A DNA stretch of 64,000 nt from Brevibacillus fluminis (GCF_003710825.1 NZ_RHHQ01000003.1:62001-126000), one strand, 5' to 3'. Shown: positions 14,764-24,712, counted from the stretch's first letter. Notes: generated by a model from the sequence alone, not told the origin. Made by a program: numbers and translations.

Positions 14764-17700
14764 ATGGGCTTTCAGTTGACATCGCGGATCATTATGCAGT
14801 TGTGCGGACGCCTTGCCTATGATCGGGGAGAGGCATATAACCGGGCGAAAAAAGTGATCTTCAGCACGTACGATGCGGACGCCTCCCTCTACGAAGCAAC
14901 GGTCAGGGGTACTAGCAACTATCAGGTTAACATCCAGCTGGACCAGACCGGAGTCGAAGCGGAATGCACCTGCTCCTCCTTCGGTTCCTCCGACTATTAC
15001 TGCAAACATATCGCAGCTGTGCTGCTCACCATACGCGATACGCAAAGCGGCAAAACTCCTATCCGCTCATTCGCTTCCATGCTTCATCCCGACAGCCAAC
15101 CTTTGGCTGATGAAGGGTATTTGCAGCCGCGCTCGACTAACTCGCGGACAACGGGAATCCAAGCTGCCGATCGGCAGCTCACCAACCGCATCCTGGATTT
15201 GTTCCATGAAAAGCCGGTGCGTGCTAGCGTCGCCCGGCCCTTGTTCGATCCGCGGGCTGTTCTGGACTTGGAATTTACCTTGAAAGTGGCCACGATCGGG
15301 TTTGGCCAGCGCCGCTCATTGTTTGGCATCGAGCTCAAGCTCGGACCGAAACGGCTTTATGTCGTACAAAAGATCAGGGAATTTCTCGATCATGTGGCCC
15401 GCGGAGCCACCTATTTTTTCTCCAAAAACTTCACGTACGATCCCACAGCGCATTGTTTCCAGCGCGAAAATGATGCGGTGATACAGGCCTTGATCGGACT
15501 CTTTCAAAATGAGCAGGTGTATCGCGAAAGCATCGCGATGTACAGCAGCTACACTCGCAACGACAATGAGCGACGCATGCTGATTTCGCCCGCCTCCTGG
15601 GACGCTCTGTTCCCGCTTTTAACCCAAGCGCCAAATGTGAAGCTTGTGCAGGAGGAAGCCGTATATGATGGACTTCAGTTAACGACAGACCCGCTGCCGC
15701 TCCATTTTGATTTTGATCAATCCAGCCAATCAAGCTATCGACTAGACATCCAAGGGCTGGAGACGATCACCGTGCTGGAGCCGTACAACATCGTCCTGTG
15801 CAACGGGAAGGTAACCAAGCTCGCTCCCGAACCATGCAGACGGCTCGCCGAGATCAAGCAAACGCTTCATTCGCCCGGCAAGCAGCATTTATTGATCGCG
15901 CAGGAGCAGATGGAGCCTTTCATGGTTAAAGTCGTCCCCGGCTTGCTCTCGCTCGGCAGTGTCCATGTCGCACAAGCTGTCTCAGACCGGATTGAGCAGA
16001 CGCCGCTTTCGGCCAAACTGTATCTCGATCGGATCAGGGACCGGCTGCTGGCGGGGCTTGAATTTCACTATGGCGACATCAAGATCAACCCGCTGGCTGC
16101 ATCCAGTCAAAAGTCGGGAGCCGAGAGGATTTTAATCCGGGATGGTGAAAAAGAGCAGCGTATTTTGGAGCTGATGGACCAAAGCAATTTTACCAAGACC
16201 GAAGAAGGCTATTACCTAGAGGACGAAGAAGCGGAATACGACTTTTTGTACTACCGGCTGCCGGAGCTGAAAAAACTGCTCACTGTGTTCGCCACCACCG
16301 CCGTTAAGCTGCGCATGCATCCGGGCAATACGGTACCGAAAGTGACGGTGGATGTGAACGAAAGAACCAATTGGCTCGAGCTCGGATTTGAGTTGGACGG
16401 GATTCCGGAGAAGGAAATCCGGCTCGTCATACGCTCTCTTGAGGAAAAGCGGCGCTATTACCGTATGGCTGACGGCTCACTTTTGCCGTTGGAGAGCGCA
16501 GAATTTGGAGAGATCAGTCAGCTGATGAGCGACATGGGCGTAACAGCGATCGATCTAAAGACTGCGGGCATCCACATTCCCGTCGTACGCGGGCTCCATC
16601 TGCTCGACCGCGAACGGCAAGGAAACAGTGTCAAGCTGGGCAAATCGTTTCGCCGCCTGCTGGAAAACATGCGCAATCCCGACAATCTCGATTTTCGCGT
16701 GCCCGTGGAGCTGGATGGGGTGCTGCGCGACTATCAGAAGTATGGCTTCCAGTGGATGAAGACGCTTGCCCATTATCAGTTCGGCGGCATTTTGGCCGAT
16801 GATATGGGGCTTGGCAAAACGCTGCAAAGCATTGCATTCATCGTTTCGATTTTGCCGGAAATCAGGGAGCGCGAAGAACCCGTTCTGATCGTCGCACCTG
16901 CCTCCCTGGTCTACAATTGGCAAAATGAGCTGAAGCGATTCGCACCGCAAATACGTTCGGTCATCGCGGACGGCACGAAAGCAGAGCGGACCCGATTAAT
17001 CAAAGCGTACGCCGATGCGGATGTGGTGATCACGTCCTACCCGTTGCTGCGCAGAGACGTCGAGCAGTACGCCGCCCGATCGTTCCATACGCTCTTTTTG
17101 GATGAGGCGCAAGTCTTTAAAAACCACGCAACGCAGACTGCGCATGCGGTAAAAGAGCTCGTGGCACGACACCGCTTTGCCCTCACCGGCACACCGGTGG
17201 AAAACCGGCTGGAGGAGCTGTGGTCCATTTACGATGCGGTGTTTCCGGAGCTGTTCGACAATCGCAAGGCGTTCCACAACCTGACGCGTGATGCGGTCGC
17301 CAAGCGCATCCGCCCTTTTTTGCTGCGCCGCCTGAAAACGGACGTGCTGAAAGAGCTGCCAGACAAAATCGAGACGCTGCAAGCATCAGCGCTCCTGCCC
17401 GATCAGAAGAAGCTGTATGCGGCCTATTTAGCCAAGCTGCAACAGGAAACATTAAAGCATTTGAACGAGGACGGCTTCCAAAAAAGCCGGATTCGCATCC
17501 TTGCTGGCTTGACCCGGCTGCGCCAGCTTTGCTGCCATCCGGCCCTATTCGTCGAGGACTACACCGGAAGCTCCGCCAAATTCGAGCAGCTGTTTGAGAT
17601 CATCGAGGAATGCCGCGCTGCGGGGAAACGCTTGCTCATCTTCTCCCAGTTCACCGACATGCTGCGCATGATCGGGCGCGAGCTAGGCTTTCAAGGCGTC

Positions 17701-18087
17701 CCGTTTTTCTATCTGGATGGACAGACCCCCGGCGCCGAACGGGTCGAGCTGTGCCGCCGTTACAACGAAGGCGAGCGCGAGCTGTTCCTCATCTCGCTCA
17801 AAGCTGGCGGAACGGGTCTCAACCTGACCGGTGCGGATACGGTGATCCTCTACGACCTTTGGTGGAATCCCGCCGTGGAGCAGCAAGCCGCAGACCGCGC
17901 CCACCGCATCGGCCAAAAGAACGTGGTGCAGATCATCCGCCTTGTCACGCAAGGCACGGTGGAGGATAAAATGTTCGAGCTTCAACAGAAAAAGAAAAAC
18001 CTCATCGAAGAAGTGATCAAGCCCGGACAGGAGGAATTGTCAGCTTTAACAGAAGAGGACATCCGTGAAATTTTGATGATTGGATGA
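14764..18087 (+). CDS. SNF2-family DNA translocase with SWIM zinc finger
   Basis: Large ATPase of 1107 aa. The SWIM finger uses Cys68, Cys70, Cys80 and His82. A long bacterial SNF2-associated region follows. The helicase core shows ADDMGLGKT (678-686), DEAQ (780-783, a variant of DEAH), ALTGTPVENRLEELW and the motif VI segment QQAADRAHRIGQ (1040-1051). Such proteins translocate on double-stranded DNA and remodel bound proteins; their bacterial role, often linked to transcription recycling or repair, is not settled. The GNAT gene downstream starts 11 bp after the stop. It has no restriction or defence gene beside it. Confidence 0.92.
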   Translation: MGFQLTSRIIMQLCGRLAYDRGEAYNRAKKVIFSTYDADASLYEATVRGTSNYQVNIQLDQTGVEAECTCSSFGSSDYYCKHIAAVLLTIRDTQSGKTPIRSFASMLHPDSQPLADEGYLQPRSTNSRTTGIQAADRQLTNRILDLFHEKPVRASVARPLFDPRAVLDLEFTLKVATIGFGQRRSLFGIELKLGPKRLYVVQKIREFLDHVARGATYFFSKNFTYDPTAHCFQRENDAVIQALIGLFQNEQVYRESIAMYSSYTRNDNERRMLISPASWDALFPLLTQAPNVKLVQEEAVYDGLQLTTDPLPLHFDFDQSSQSSYRLDIQGLETITVLEPYNIVLCNGKVTKLAPEPCRRLAEIKQTLHSPGKQHLLIAQEQMEPFMVKVVPGLLSLGSVHVAQAVSDRIEQTPLSAKLYLDRIRDRLLAGLEFHYGDIKINPLAASSQKSGAERILIRDGEKEQRILELMDQSNFTKTEEGYYLEDEEAEYDFLYYRLPELKKLLTVFATTAVKLRMHPGNTVPKVTVDVNERTNWLELGFELDGIPEKEIRLVIRSLEEKRRYYRMADGSLLPLESAEFGEISQLMSDMGVTAIDLKTAGIHIPVVRGLHLLDRERQGNSVKLGKSFRRLLENMRNPDNLDFRVPVELDGVLRDYQKYGFQWMKTLAHYQFGGILADDMGLGKTLQSIAFIVSILPEIREREEPVLIVAPASLVYNWQNELKRFAPQIRSVIADGTKAERTRLIKAYADADVVITSYPLLRRDVEQYAARSFHTLFLDEAQVFKNHATQTAHAVKELVARHRFALTGTPVENRLEELWSIYDAVFPELFDNRKAFHNLTRDAVAKRIRPFLLRRLKTDVLKELPDKIETLQASALLPDQKKLYAAYLAKLQQETLKHLNEDGFQKSRIRILAGLTRLRQLCCHPALFVEDYTGSSAKFEQLFEIIEECRAAGKRLLIFSQFTDMLRMIGRELGFQGVPFFYLDGQTPGAERVELCRRYNEGERELFLISLKAGGTGLNLTGADTVILYDLWWNPAVEQQAADRAHRIGQKNVVQIIRLVTQGTVEDKMFELQQKKKNLIEEVIKPGQEELSALTEEDIREILMIG

Positions 18088-18098
18088 GGAGGAATATC

Positions 18099-18557
18099 AT
18101 GATGATCCAAAAGGCGAGCCTGGAGCAAGCGAATGCTTTGACCGAACTAACCTTTCGCTCGAAAGCGCATTGGGGGTACAGCGACAGTTTCATGGAGGCG
18201 TGTCGGGAGGACCTGACGATTACGCCCGCCTATTTGTCCTCCGCTTGCGTGTATGTTGCAATGGATGGTGACGTAGCTGTGGGGTATTATGCGCTGGAGA
18301 CGGATGAGCAGGACGAGCATGCGGCAACCCTCGGCTACCTCTTCGTCGATCCCCAGGCGATCGGCAAAGGGCACGGCCGCGCGCTGTGGTCGCATATGCG
18401 GACGATCGCGGACCAGCTGGGCATCCGCACCGTGACCATCCATAGCGATCCGTTCGCCGAGCCGTTTTATTTGGCGATGGGGGCGGTTCGCATCGGCGAA
18501 ACCCCTTCCACCGCTATTCCCGGCCGAATGCTCCCGTTCATGCAATTCGTGCTTTAA
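18099..18557 (+). CDS. GNAT acetyltransferase
   Basis: N-acetyltransferase of about 152 aa. The acetyl-CoA loop is in LFVDPQAIGKGHGRALW and the family ending EPFYLAMGAVRIG is present. The start at 18099 follows GAGGAGG; a second ATG lies three bases later. It follows the SNF2 gene directly and is probably co-transcribed with it, though a functional link is not evident. Substrate unknown. Confidence 0.87.
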   Translation: MMIQKASLEQANALTELTFRSKAHWGYSDSFMEACREDLTITPAYLSSACVYVAMDGDVAVGYYALETDEQDEHAATLGYLFVDPQAIGKGHGRALWSHMRTIADQLGIRTVTIHSDPFAEPFYLAMGAVRIGETPSTAIPGRMLPFMQFVL

Positions 18558-18584
18558 CCGGTTGACGAACGTGTGGAATATCGC

Positions 18585-19658
18585 TCATCGACCATTTTTC
18601 AGATAGCCAGCATTGCCGATCGTCACATTCAAATCGATCTCATGCCTTAGCTTCGGAAACCAATTCGTTTTCCACTGCTTTTGCACCGACTCTGACATCA
18701 TGCCTCTGAAGGAATTCCCGGCTCCCAGCAGATCGGAGCGGCAGGCGATTAGCTTTGTGCTTAGCTCTGCGATCCTCCGATATATGATTTTTTCCAGCTC
18801 AGTCTTGAGCTCTTTGTTCGAGAGGGGGGGCCCCTTTTCTTCCAGGCCCAAAATCACGATATTGATCTTGCTCGTTAGTACGGGAACCTGTTGCTGCCAT
18901 TGTGCATGATTGGTTATCGAGCTTTTGACAACCTGAACGGCGGCATGGCCCATCACTTCTATTGTCCCCCCGGTAAAAGTGCCTTGAAAAAGGTTGTACA
19001 TCATCGTTTCGTCCTTGTTGATATGGGAAACCATCCGATCGCCCTTCATGACGGCTGAACCCTCCATCGTGAAAAAACCGCCTTTCTTCCCCATCGTCAG
19101 CAACGGAATGGCAATATCCTCCGTATGTTTATGCCAGGCCCGATACGTTTGCCATAAGGTCGCGCTGGAGATATTCGGAGTCCACCCGGCTTGCTTGCTG
19201 AACGTATCGAATGGAGCCGTTTCCGGTCTTTTTCTCGTATCAATCGCCTTGTTCAACTGTTCGAAATTCCCCCGCATAACGGCGATAAATGCTTTGGCAG
19301 AAATGTCATTGGAACGTATGGAGAAATTAAGCAGCTCCCCGATCCCCTTTTTGGCGAAGCTTTCGTGTAGCAAGAGCAATTTGACATGAATGAGGCTAAT
19401 ATCTTTCTCGGCGTTCGTTCGTATGAGGTCTACCGCTTTGCTGATGGTCGGAGCTTTTTCTTCGAAAGAATCCAGCCCTTTTCCGTTTGGAAGGGGGTAG
19501 TGCAAAATAATGTGATACTGTCCATCGTCCAACTTATTTACAGCCATTACGATCGGCAAATAGCGCTTGTTAATATCTTTGGTGTCCCAGCATCCTGCAA
19601 GCGGGAAAACGAGTATCAACAGCATCGCCCATCCTGCAAATCGACGTCCCAGGTTCAA
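18585..19658 (-). CDS. Spore germination lipoprotein GerC family
   Basis: Ger(x)C-type subunit of a germinant receptor, 357 aa. The signal peptide ends in the lipobox FPLAGC with Cys23, followed by WDTKDINKRYLPIVMAVNKL, the family's hallmark. The protein is lipid-anchored at the spore inner membrane and works with GerA- and GerB-type subunits. I take the TTG at 19658 as the start because AAAGGAGG lies 8 bp upstream; it overlaps the gerAB stop by 4 bp. Third gene of the operon. Note the upstream gerAB carries a stop codon, which may reduce or uncouple translation of this gene. Confidence 0.87.
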   Translation of the reverse strand: MNLGRRFAGWAMLLILVFPLAGCWDTKDINKRYLPIVMAVNKLDDGQYHIILHYPLPNGKGLDSFEEKAPTISKAVDLIRTNAEKDISLIHVKLLLLHESFAKKGIGELLNFSIRSNDISAKAFIAVMRGNFEQLNKAIDTRKRPETAPFDTFSKQAGWTPNISSATLWQTYRAWHKHTEDIAIPLLTMGKKGGFFTMEGSAVMKGDRMVSHINKDETMMYNLFQGTFTGGTIEVMGHAAVQVVKSSITNHAQWQQQVPVLTSKINIVILGLEEKGPPLSNKELKTELEKIIYRRIAELSTKLIACRSDLLGAGNSFRGMMSESVQKQWKTNWFPKLRHEIDLNVTIGNAGYLKNGR

Positions 19659-20725
19659 GCAAGCTTCCTCCTTTGCGCCAATCCCAAGATGAGTACGATC
19701 GCAGGAACACCTGCTATACAATACATCCGTAATGGGATTTCCAAGAGCGTTAACCGTTCGATCCAAGCAAAATTCGGTATAAGCAAAGTGGCAACATAGT
19801 TAAACAGGCCAAAGCCAGCAATATAAATCTGAGTGCGCCAATAACCGCAAAACGTATGGACGATCGTCCCCACGACCCATAGCGCCATCGCTCCCTATGT
19901 AGTCGAAAAGATTGCCACAGAAATGATGTAAAAGATCGTAATGCGGTCGAACAGGAACCATTCCAGATCGACCGTATCCAAAGCCAACACAAACGGAAAG
20001 TGAAAGGTTACTGCTGCCTCCTTGCTGAATATGAGCAGCGGGATATACACGGCAAGCTGAAACAACAGCAGCAGTCCGATGAAAGTAAGAACACCGTGCC
20101 ATTTCTTCGGAAACAGCTTCAAGTGGTAGGATTGCACCACGCCAAGAAACAAAAACGGAGAGATGGCGAACATACTCGCATAAAACCGGTGATCGGTTAA
20201 AAACTTGAACCGCCAATCCGTTATCGGCAGCGCGTTATGGAGATCAATGTAATTCACGGTGCTGAAAAACGAAAACAGGAGAACAGGGCTGAAGAGAACG
20301 AGAAAAACCATGCCGGAGCGAAGGATGGTAGGAAGGCCGCCCATCGCGCAAAAAATCGAAATCGCGATGAAGGACAAAAGCGCCCAAAGTGGCGTGATCG
20401 GGAGAAAAATCATCGTGACCATGGCCGATATATTTCGTGACATCAAGATGACATCGGTAAGCAAATAGAAAACAAACGGAATCAAAATGATGAAGGCAAC
20501 CGATTTTCCGGTTGTTTGGATCAAGACCTCTGCCAGATCCTTTCCGGGAAAAAACGATAGCCCTTTCAAGTATACCCAGACCAATATCCACTCGAGAACA
20601 AACATGAATGTGACAGGAATCCAATAGGCATTCGTTTCCACACTGATCATTAGTTCTGGAAAAGCAAAGAAGATGACTGCCAAATGGACGCTGATAAAGG
20701 AAATAAGCAATGAGTACTTATTCAA
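19655..20725 (-). pseudogene. Spore germination permease GerAB family with in-frame TAG
   Basis: Membrane subunit of the endospore-germinant receptor. The reading frame from 20725 to 19655 has 357 codons, a normal family length, but codon 277 is TAG (19897-19895). Before the stop the protein runs MNKYSLLISFISVHLAVIFF to FYIISVAIFSTT; after it, in the same frame, GAMALWVVGTIVHTF to QRRKLA continues the last helices. No frameshift is present. A single-base change from a sense codon explains it. The product would be cut before its last two or three helices. It overlaps gerAA by 8 bp. Confidence 0.8.
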
Positions 20726-22064
20726 CCCGATCCCCTTCCCTCATCTTTAGTGTTAAATACGGGACGGAAAACGTTGTGACGGCGGCTAGGTAGCAGCAAA
20801 AAAATTGCAAGCCTCCAATCAATCCCAATACCCCGAAGATAGCGCTTGGCAGCAACAGCACATATTTAAACAAACGCACCATCAGCATATTTGTGAATCC
20901 GGATAACGTAAAATTGGCAATCGTGGTCGCGGCTAATGTTATGATCAGCAGGTTGCTTACCAGCTTGGCCTGAACAACCGCCTCCCCAAGGATGATCCCC
21001 CCAACCATCGTAATCGCAGGCCCGATGCTTTTGGGCAAACGAACACTCGCCTCAACAATCATCTCGAGGACAAATAGAAGAAGAATGATCTCGATGATCG
21101 CCGGATACGGAACCCCTTCCCGGCTTCTTGCGATCGCGAGCGCCAATTGGATTCGCAGCACTTCAGGATTAACTGAAACCAGCGCAACGTACAAACCTGG
21201 TGCAAGCGTTGACACAAGAAGCCCAACGATCCGGATGATCCGAATGGATGCCATAAACACAACCGGAAAATTATGGTCGGATTTGATTGACCATAAATCT
21301 GACACGATGGATGGGATCACGAGCGCAAAAGGGAAATGGTCCATGAATATGGCTACGCGCCCTTCCGATAAATACTCCACCGTATCAGCAGGTATTTCTG
21401 TTGATAATATCGTCGGGATCAGGTTCCATTTTTTTTGGCCAAGCGCCCGGCTTAGGTCCTGAACATGCCTGATGTTATTATTTTTATTTTTCCTCAAGCG
21501 GTCGAGGATGCTGTCGATAACCGCCTGACTTACTTTGTCTTTGCGATAGATCACCGCCAATTGGCGCGTGTTTGTCTCCCCTGTCGCCAATGACTCAACA
21601 ACCAAATTGCGGCTGATTATTTTCGAGCGGATGATCCCGATGTTTGTATTGATGTTTTCTGTGAAAGCATCGAAGGACGACTGGACAACGTTTTCGTTAA
21701 GCGGGGTTTGAATGTCACGCGTTAGTGAGATCTGCAGCGGGTTCAAGACAACATTTCTGTCATCATGGAAAGAAGCGATCACCAATCTCCCTTTCAGCAA
21801 ATAAACGATGATATCTGAATACGGAACCTGTGCCTGTCCGGCTGTCAATGCCGCCAATTGATCGAAGATGTCTTCATCCATGACCAAGCCCGATTCGATT
21901 TGCCTTACATATTCATTTGTCTTCGGGAAATCGACCAATGACTCGAGAAAGCAGAGGTACACTCTTGTTTGGCAAATCACAAATTCCTTTATGACCAAAT
22001 CAGAGCTGTTCCCAAGCGAATCATTTAAACAGTTCGGGAAATTTTGAGGTACCGAGCCCATCAC
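20718..22064 (-). CDS. Spore germination protein GerAA family
   Basis: GerA-type receptor subunit, 448 aa. A soluble N-terminal region (to about 270) containing IVYLLKGRLVIASFHDDRNVVLNPLQISLTRD is followed by several membrane helices. The conserved FMDHFPFALVIPSIVSD, EGVPYPAIIEIILLL and MVGGIILGEAVVQA segments are present. It sits in the spore inner membrane and takes part in sensing nutrients. First gene of a gerAA-AB-AC operon read on the minus strand, with short overlaps. Upstream, TGAATA at 22108-22113 could be the -35 of a forespore sigma-G promoter, though the -10 is weak. Confidence 0.92.
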   Translation of the reverse strand: MMGSVPQNFPNCLNDSLGNSSDLVIKEFVICQTRVYLCFLESLVDFPKTNEYVRQIESGLVMDEDIFDQLAALTAGQAQVPYSDIIVYLLKGRLVIASFHDDRNVVLNPLQISLTRDIQTPLNENVVQSSFDAFTENINTNIGIIRSKIISRNLVVESLATGETNTRQLAVIYRKDKVSQAVIDSILDRLRKNKNNNIRHVQDLSRALGQKKWNLIPTILSTEIPADTVEYLSEGRVAIFMDHFPFALVIPSIVSDLWSIKSDHNFPVVFMASIRIIRIVGLLVSTLAPGLYVALVSVNPEVLRIQLALAIARSREGVPYPAIIEIILLLFVLEMIVEASVRLPKSIGPAITMVGGIILGEAVVQAKLVSNLLIITLAATTIANFTLSGFTNMLMVRLFKYVLLLPSAIFGVLGLIGGLQFFCCYLAAVTTFSVPYLTLKMREGDRVE

Positions 22065-22221
22065 TCACTTCACCACCAATTATAAGGTGGCAGGTTTTGC
22101 TAACAATTATTCATTTGGGGATGCGGATTAAGCAGCCAGCGGAAGGAAAACACTCATTGCATCGCGAATGATTTGAAACGTTTTCCATCGAACTTGCCGC
22201 TATGGAATGGAGTGCATTTGA

Positions 22222-22689
22222 TTGAATGTTTCCTTACGATCTGTAACTAGAGATAATTGGCTGGAAGCCATCCGTTTGCGCGTTTCGGAGGACCAGCGTG
22301 ATTTCGTCCCAGCAGTCGCCGTATCGCTCGCCAAAGTGCACGTAAAGCCGGATGGCGATGATGTGGACTACCTGCCCTTTGCCATTTATGCCGGTAAAAC
22401 CATGGTTGGATTCGTCATGCATGCCTATGTGGAAAGCACGACCACAATGTATTGGATCAACGGCTTTCTCATCGATGAATCCCAGCAGCAGAAAGGATAC
22501 GGCAAAGCCGCATTAGCCGAAATGGTGTCTTATATCAAAAATCGGTTTGCCCAGTGTAAGGAAATCCGGTTGACCGTTCACCCCCACAACCATGCTGCCC
22601 AGAAGCTGTATCAAGGTTTCGGGTTCACGGATACCGGCGACGCGATGGATAGTGAGCTGGTGTACAAGCTCACCATTGACCGCGATTGA
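22222..22689 (+). CDS. GNAT acetyltransferase (BltD/SpeG-like)
   Basis: Acetyltransferase of 155 aa, with MYWINGFLIDESQQQKGYGKAAL carrying the acetyl-CoA loop and NHAAQKLYQGFGF near the end. Overall it resembles BltD-type spermine/spermidine acetyltransferases. The start appears to be a TTG at 22222 with GGAGTG about 10 bp upstream. It stands alone between the ger operon, which is divergent, and the glycosyltransferase gene, which is convergent. Polyamine acetylation would fit the putrescine genes at 51-54 kb, but this is inference. Confidence 0.8.
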   Translation: MNVSLRSVTRDNWLEAIRLRVSEDQRDFVPAVAVSLAKVHVKPDGDDVDYLPFAIYAGKTMVGFVMHAYVESTTTMYWINGFLIDESQQQKGYGKAALAEMVSYIKNRFAQCKEIRLTVHPHNHAAQKLYQGFGFTDTGDAMDSELVYKLTIDRD

Positions 22690-22702
22690 TGAACATAGCA
22701 AT

Positions 22703-22736
22703 AAAAGAGCCATGCTGAACGCAGCGTGGCTCTTTT
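22703..22736 (+). terminator. Terminator of the BltD-like gene
   Basis: AAAAGAGCCA (22703-22712) pairs with TGGCTCTTTT (22727-22736), with T residues on both ends. Confidence 0.8.
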
Positions 22737-22781
22737 GTCAATTTTTCGTATTCTGAAACATGCTGTCGATTTGGTTTTCGT

Positions 22782-24182
22782 TTACGTATCAGCGGTGAGG
22801 CGTTTGGCTATCTCCCAATCCGGAATGGCATAGCCGTCAGGCAGTGAAGCGATTGCGTATTTCCACTGCTGCACATCCTCCACCTTATCCGCGTAGCGCT
22901 TGGCAAAGAGCCGGGCGAACGGCTTGATCGGCTGATTGCCAAAAACCACTTCCTCACTTTCGCTGTCGGCTGCCCGCTTGGTTTGGTCAAAAGCATTGTA
23001 GTAAACGTCCATCGTTTGACCAAGCATTTTTTCGACCGGCCATTGCTTTCGTGCCCACCGACGCGCATTCGCCCCCAGCCGACGGGCAAGCTTCCGGTCA
23101 TCGAGAAGACGCAGCAGGCTGGTCGATAGGGGAGCACTTTGCTCTGTTGGCACCACCATTCCCGTCTTCATATGCTGGACCACTTCACGCAACCCGCCTG
23201 TGTCTGTCACGATTACCGCCTTTCCCGAAAGCTGAGCCTCCATCGCCGCATACCCCAGTGTTTCCAGCATGCTTGGCAGAACGAAAATGTCTGCTTGTGC
23301 GAGAATGCTTGGTACATTTTCTTGGGAGCCCGCAAACACGACCTGTTCTTGCAGCCCCAAGCGATCCCGCATTTCCGTCAAGGTTCTTCGCAAGTAGCCG
23401 TCACCCACCAGCCAGCACACCCAGTCTTGACGTACTTTTTTCAGTTCCGCCAGCGCTTCGAGCAAATAACAATGCCCTTTTTCCGGAACGAGCCTCGCCA
23501 CACAGACAATCGAGGTGATGCCTTCCTTCCGCTGCAGCGGCGAGGGAGCCTCCATCCGCGCTCGCAGCATTGCTGCATCGATGCCATGCGGAATGACCCT
23601 TATGTGATTTTTTTCAGGATGGTAATCCGACTGAATGATCGAGTGCAGCCAATTCGAAGGAACGATCAGGTTATCCGCTGCATTCACCGCCAGCGCTTCT
23701 TCAACAGCGACGTAGCGCCACCGCATCGTTCCGGGAGCCTTGTTCTGCGCCACAAACGTTTCCCTTGTATGAGAACAATGGAACGTGCTGATCAACGGGG
23801 TATTTGCCGGCTTTACCCGGCTGATCGCCCGTGTCGATTCAGCGTCCTGCGTATGGATAATGTCATATTGCTCTAGTCCGAAATAGGCAGCAGCCAACTC
23901 AAAGGAATAGCGAAAGGTCTCTCGGTTCAAGATCCATCTGTCCAGCTTGGGCCAACACTTCCGGTAATACTGCTCGACAATCGGCTTTACCACGCTGGAG
24001 AACGAGCGCGTCCGCACCGTTTGATCCGTACCAAGCAAATAATAGTGTTGGTTCCTTACATCGGCGCCCATTATTGCGACCGAATGCCCCTTCTTCTCCA
24101 GCGCTTGCCTCAATTCATGCACATACGTCCACAGCCCCCCGACATGGGGAAGACTGTAACAATATGCAATCAGCACCCTCAT
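22782..24182 (-). CDS. Glycosyltransferase family 4 protein
   Basis: GT-B fold glycosyltransferase of 466 aa. The N-terminal glycine loop YSLPHVGGLWTYVHEL and the nucleotide-sugar domain with VLPSMLETLGYAAMEA (the EX7E motif) are intact. After about residue 385 there is a C-terminal extension not needed for catalysis. The start at 24182 follows GGAGGAAGGAG. It lies downstream of, and just touches, the PIG-L deacetylase gene, so both probably modify one glycoconjugate: sugar transfer followed by N-deacetylation. The pairing recalls BshA/BshB of bacillithiol synthesis, but the size and extension argue against BshA. Confidence 0.85.
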   Translation of the reverse strand: MRVLIAYCYSLPHVGGLWTYVHELRQALEKKGHSVAIMGADVRNQHYYLLGTDQTVRTRSFSSVVKPIVEQYYRKCWPKLDRWILNRETFRYSFELAAAYFGLEQYDIIHTQDAESTRAISRVKPANTPLISTFHCSHTRETFVAQNKAPGTMRWRYVAVEEALAVNAADNLIVPSNWLHSIIQSDYHPEKNHIRVIPHGIDAAMLRARMEAPSPLQRKEGITSIVCVARLVPEKGHCYLLEALAELKKVRQDWVCWLVGDGYLRRTLTEMRDRLGLQEQVVFAGSQENVPSILAQADIFVLPSMLETLGYAAMEAQLSGKAVIVTDTGGLREVVQHMKTGMVVPTEQSAPLSTSLLRLLDDRKLARRLGANARRWARKQWPVEKMLGQTMDVYYNAFDQTKRAADSESEEVVFGNQPIKPFARLFAKRYADKVEDVQQWKYAIASLPDGYAIPDWEIAKRLTADT

Positions 24183-24205
24183 GCTCCTTCCTCCCCCAAA
24201 AGCCA

Positions 24206-24712
24206 TCAATTCACCTTTTTCAGCGCTTCATACATGATCTCTTTTTTGTACATTTCGATGATGGAGCGCTGGCTCGGATACAGCATCAACAGATCCAGCT
24301 TTTTTTTCAGCAAAGTCAATGGCATTATTTTTTTCCCTTTTTTAAATACATGCAGGTTCTTTTTCACCAGCGAATGCATGATTTGCGATAGCGCGATATG
24401 CTGGGTGTGTCCGTATTCTCCCTTTTTGTTGTGCGTCACAATTTTTTTATAGGAATGCGAAGCCAATTCTTTTTTCAGCTTCTCCTTTAAGGCTTTCCGA
24501 TCAAAATCGCCTTTCCATTGGTCAGGAAAGCTCCAAATTTCATAGGCGGCGCCCGCCCGTTTCATCACCTTTATAAATTCGCGCCGCCGTACCCGGTGAT
24601 CGCCGTTCGTCACGCAAATGACCTTCCACCCAGGTTTTTTCAATAACTGTGCGCCGCCGAAAATCGCTTCATCGTCCGGGTGCGCAACGACCATTAACTT
24701 ATTGCTCCTCAT
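24206..24712 (-). CDS. PIG-L family deacetylase
   Basis: Zinc-dependent N-deacetylase of the LmbE/PIG-L family, 168 aa. AHPDDE (10-15) and GHTQH (101-105) supply the metal ligands and the catalytic Asp. The C-terminal half is unusually rich in lysine (KKNLHVFKKGKKIMPLTLLKKK). It is shorter than most relatives (about 220 aa), yet both metal motifs are present. The start at 24712 follows GGGGGCGGGGG. It is the first gene of a pair with the glycosyltransferase, 23 bp apart. Confidence 0.85.
   Translation of the reverse strand: MRSNKLMVVAHPDDEAIFGGAQLLKKPGWKVICVTNGDHRVRRREFIKVMKRAGAAYEIWSFPDQWKGDFDRKALKEKLKKELASHSYKKIVTHNKKGEYGHTQHIALSQIMHSLVKKNLHVFKKGKKIMPLTLLKKKLDLLMLYPSQRSIIEMYKKEIMYEALKKVN

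Noticed and set aside
14764..18087. SNF2 ATPase as part of a defence system
   Set aside because: No nuclease, methylase or other defence gene is adjacent; neighbours are housekeeping genes.
22081..22113. Sigma-G promoter before gerAA
   Set aside because: TGAATA is a good -35, but the -10 region does not match CATNNTA well; kept only as a remark.
22782..24712. Assignment as bacillithiol genes bshA/bshB
   Set aside because: The glycosyltransferase is about 90 residues too long with a C-terminal extension, and the deacetylase is short; context gives no support.
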